Assembly (NCBI GenBank): GCA_039933775.1
Contig: JBDTNK010000095.1
Coordinates: 1-6,664, forward strand
Reading direction: 5' to 3'
Source: JBDTNK01 sp039933775
GTDB lineage: Bacteria > Chloroflexota > Limnocylindria > QHBO01
Length of the DNA: 6,664 bases
In this document: piece after piece, positions 5,632 to 6,664 of the stretch
Position numbering within the stretch: position 1 is the first letter of the stretch
Layout of the letters: every line of letters starts with the position of its first letter
Made by a program: the position numbers and the translations under genes
The notes under the pieces: generated by a model
What the model was told of the DNA's origin: nothing
Databases searched by the model: none
The model's input: the letters and a program-made list of their open reading frames with translations, nothing else

Positions 5632-6432
5632 ATGGTTGAGTCTCGCCTCGTGCGCGTCCTGCTGCGGATGGCCGCGTGGCTGACGATCGCGTTCATGTGG
5701 GCGCCGCTGATCGTGATCGCGGTCTACGCCTTCAACGCCAGTCGCAGTCAGTCGTGGCCGATACGCGGCCTGACGCTCGACTGGTTCGCGCGCGCCGCGG
5801 CCGACGGCAGCGTGCGCGATGCGCTGCTGGCTTCGGTCCTGGCGGCATGCGGCGCAACGCTCTTGGCCCTGCTGCTCGGCACGCTGACGGCCATCGCCGT
5901 GGCGCGCTTCCGGTTCTTCGGACGCGGCACGATCAGCTTCCTGGTGGTGCTGCCGATAGCGCTGCCCGGCATCGTGACCGGCATGGCGCTGAGCACGACC
6001 TTCCGCACCTTCGGCATCGACCTCGGCCTGGCCACCGTGATCGTGGGCCACGCCACCTTCTGCGTCGTGCTCGCCTACAACAACGTGGTGGCCCGTCTGC
6101 GTCGGCTGTCCAGGACGTACGAGGAGGCGAGCATGGATCTGGGCGCCGACACCTGGGCCACGTTCCGCCGCGTCCTGTTGCCTGGGATGCGCAGCGCGCT
6201 GCTCTCCGGCGGCCTGCTGGCCTTCGCACTGTCGTTCGACGAGGTGATCGTCACGAGCTTCACCGCCGGCGCCGGCACCCAGACCATGCCGCTGTGGGTC
6301 CTCGCCAACTTCAGCCGGCCGAACGCGATTCCGGTCGTCAACGTCGTTGCGCTGGCCCTCATCGTCATCTCGATCGTCCCGGTCTACGTGGCGCAGCGGT
6401 TCGGTGGCGAAGCGGTCGCGGTGACCCGGTAG
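5632..6432 (+). CDS. potC: ABC importer permease 2, PotC/YdcV-like
   Basis: The second channel subunit, 266 residues, close to the usual length of PotC/YdcV. A first segment (about 14-34, ending VYAFNASRS) is followed by LTLDWFARA at 47-55, the pattern that marks the PotC side of these pairs. Further membrane stretches lie at about 66-90, 102-120, 130-150, 187-200 and 235-253. The EAA loop is YEEASMDLGA at 163-172, followed by FRRVLLPGMRSALL at 178-191. SFDEVIVTSF at 201-210 is a well-kept element of this subfamily. The ATG follows the previous stop by 6 nt and has only a weak GTGAG made by that stop's surroundings, so translation is probably coupled to permease 1. No convincing terminator follows, so the operon's end is not defined here. 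Confidence 0.92.
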   Translation: MVESRLVRVLLRMAAWLTIAFMWAPLIVIAVYAFNASRSQSWPIRGLTLDWFARAAADGSVRDALLASVLAACGATLLALLLGTLTAIAVARFRFFGRGTISFLVVLPIALPGIVTGMALSTTFRTFGIDLGLATVIVGHATFCVVLAYNNVVARLRRLSRTYEEASMDLGADTWATFRRVLLPGMRSALLSGGLLAFALSFDEVIVTSFTAGAGTQTMPLWVLANFSRPNAIPVVNVVALALIVISIVPVYVAQRFGGEAVAVTR

Positions 6433-6536
6433 TCCTGTGGCCATGCGCCGATGGGGGCCGTATCCTTGTCGGCACTGTCCACTGCACGGCGTCGGGGGCT
6501 CCACGTGCCCGGCGCGCCACTGAGGTCCCGAGCTCG
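6433..6536 (+). other. Intergenic gap after the ABC operon
   Basis: These 104 bp hold no good hairpin terminator with a T-run. TATCCT at 6461-6466 resembles a -10 hexamer (four of six positions) but lacks a -35 partner, so whether the next gene has its own promoter or is read through from the operon is open. Confidence 0.3.
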
Positions 6537-6664
6537 ATGTCCAGCTTCACCGCCGCCACCTCCACTGCTCGCCCACGCTGGGTCGTCGTTGCCGCCGGTG
6601 CCACCGTGGCGCTTGCCGCAGGCATCGGGGTCGTGCTCGGCGCCTTTCTGATCAACGGCCGGGT
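6537..6664 (+). CDS. Start of a membrane-anchored protein of unknown function, partial
   Basis: Only the first 42 codons are in the window. They encode a short Ser/Thr/Ala-rich head (MSSFTAATST), then ARPRW and one long hydrophobic stretch at about 15-39 rich in Val, Ala and Gly, followed by NGR. This is the profile of an N-in signal anchor or uncleaved signal peptide, with the rest of the protein outside the cytoplasm. No lipobox is seen. The start ATG 6537 is supported by GAG at 6530-6532 (4 nt away) and GAGG at 6522-6525 (11 nt away); no other start lies in the frame between the ABC operon and this ATG. The family cannot be named from so little sequence. A role with the importer is possible only by position. 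Confidence 0.5.
   Translation, partial: MSSFTAATSTARPRWVVVAAGATVALAAGIGVVLGAFLINGR

Noticed and set aside
2199..6504. Long minus-strand ORFs of 417, 575 and 381 codons opposite the ABC operon
   Set aside because: They lie antisense to four clear transporter genes and are low-complexity Arg/His/Asp/Gly-rich translations. They arise because high GC at third positions removes stops on the opposite strand.
6451..6651. Plus-strand 66-codon ORF at the right edge
   Set aside because: It contains a Pro/Ser/Arg-rich run and overlaps the better-supported start at 6537, which encodes a proper membrane anchor in another frame.
1..6664. Mobile elements, CRISPR arrays, tRNA or rRNA genes, toxin-antitoxin or defence genes
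   Set aside because: I looked on both strands and found no transposase or integrase motifs, no terminal repeats, no spaced repeat arrays and no cloverleaf or rRNA signatures.

Overview
The window is very GC-rich (about 70% by eye), with G or C at nearly every third codon position and no RNA gene, transposase, integrase or CRISPR array. A lipobox-bearing solute-binding protein, an actinobacterial-style E1 enzyme and a GTG start point to a high-GC bacterium such as an Actinobacteriota or Chloroflexota member. This placement is an inference from style; no marker gene is present.

Layout. On the minus strand at the left edge is the N-terminal 326 residues of a thiamine-diphosphate-dependent 2-oxoacid dehydrogenase E1 (branched-chain type), cut by the window end. 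Upstream of it is a 336-bp stretch (980-1315) with more structure than chance suggests: a perfect 13-bp inverted repeat ending 1 nt before the E1 start codon, a possible 47-codon upstream ORF ending just before that hairpin, a -10-like hexamer next to a perfect 14-bp palindrome, and three direct repeats at an exact 11-bp period. Next, also on the minus strand, is an EamA/DMT-family membrane transporter (1316-2152). A 169-bp divergent intergenic region separates it from a plus-strand ABC importer operon of the polyamine/YdcSTUV type: ATPase (2322-3446), lipoprotein solute-binding protein (3472-4644), and two permeases (4717-5625 and 5632-6432). At the right edge a plus-strand gene begins (6537 onward) whose visible part is a single N-terminal membrane anchor.

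How the genes work together. The four ABC genes encode a complete type I importer. The lipoprotein captures the ligand outside the membrane, the two permeases form the channel, and the ATPase (probably a homodimer) drives uptake. The binding protein resembles E. coli YdcS more than PotD as I remember them, so putrescine or a related polyamine is the best guess, not a proven substrate. A 15-bp hairpin between the binding-protein and first-permease genes probably sets unequal expression within the operon. The E1 and EamA genes have no evident functional link to the importer.

Overall the genes are ordinary. The most interesting material is non-coding, above all the E1 leader, which looks like a possible translation-coupled switch. 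I see no new multi-gene system here.
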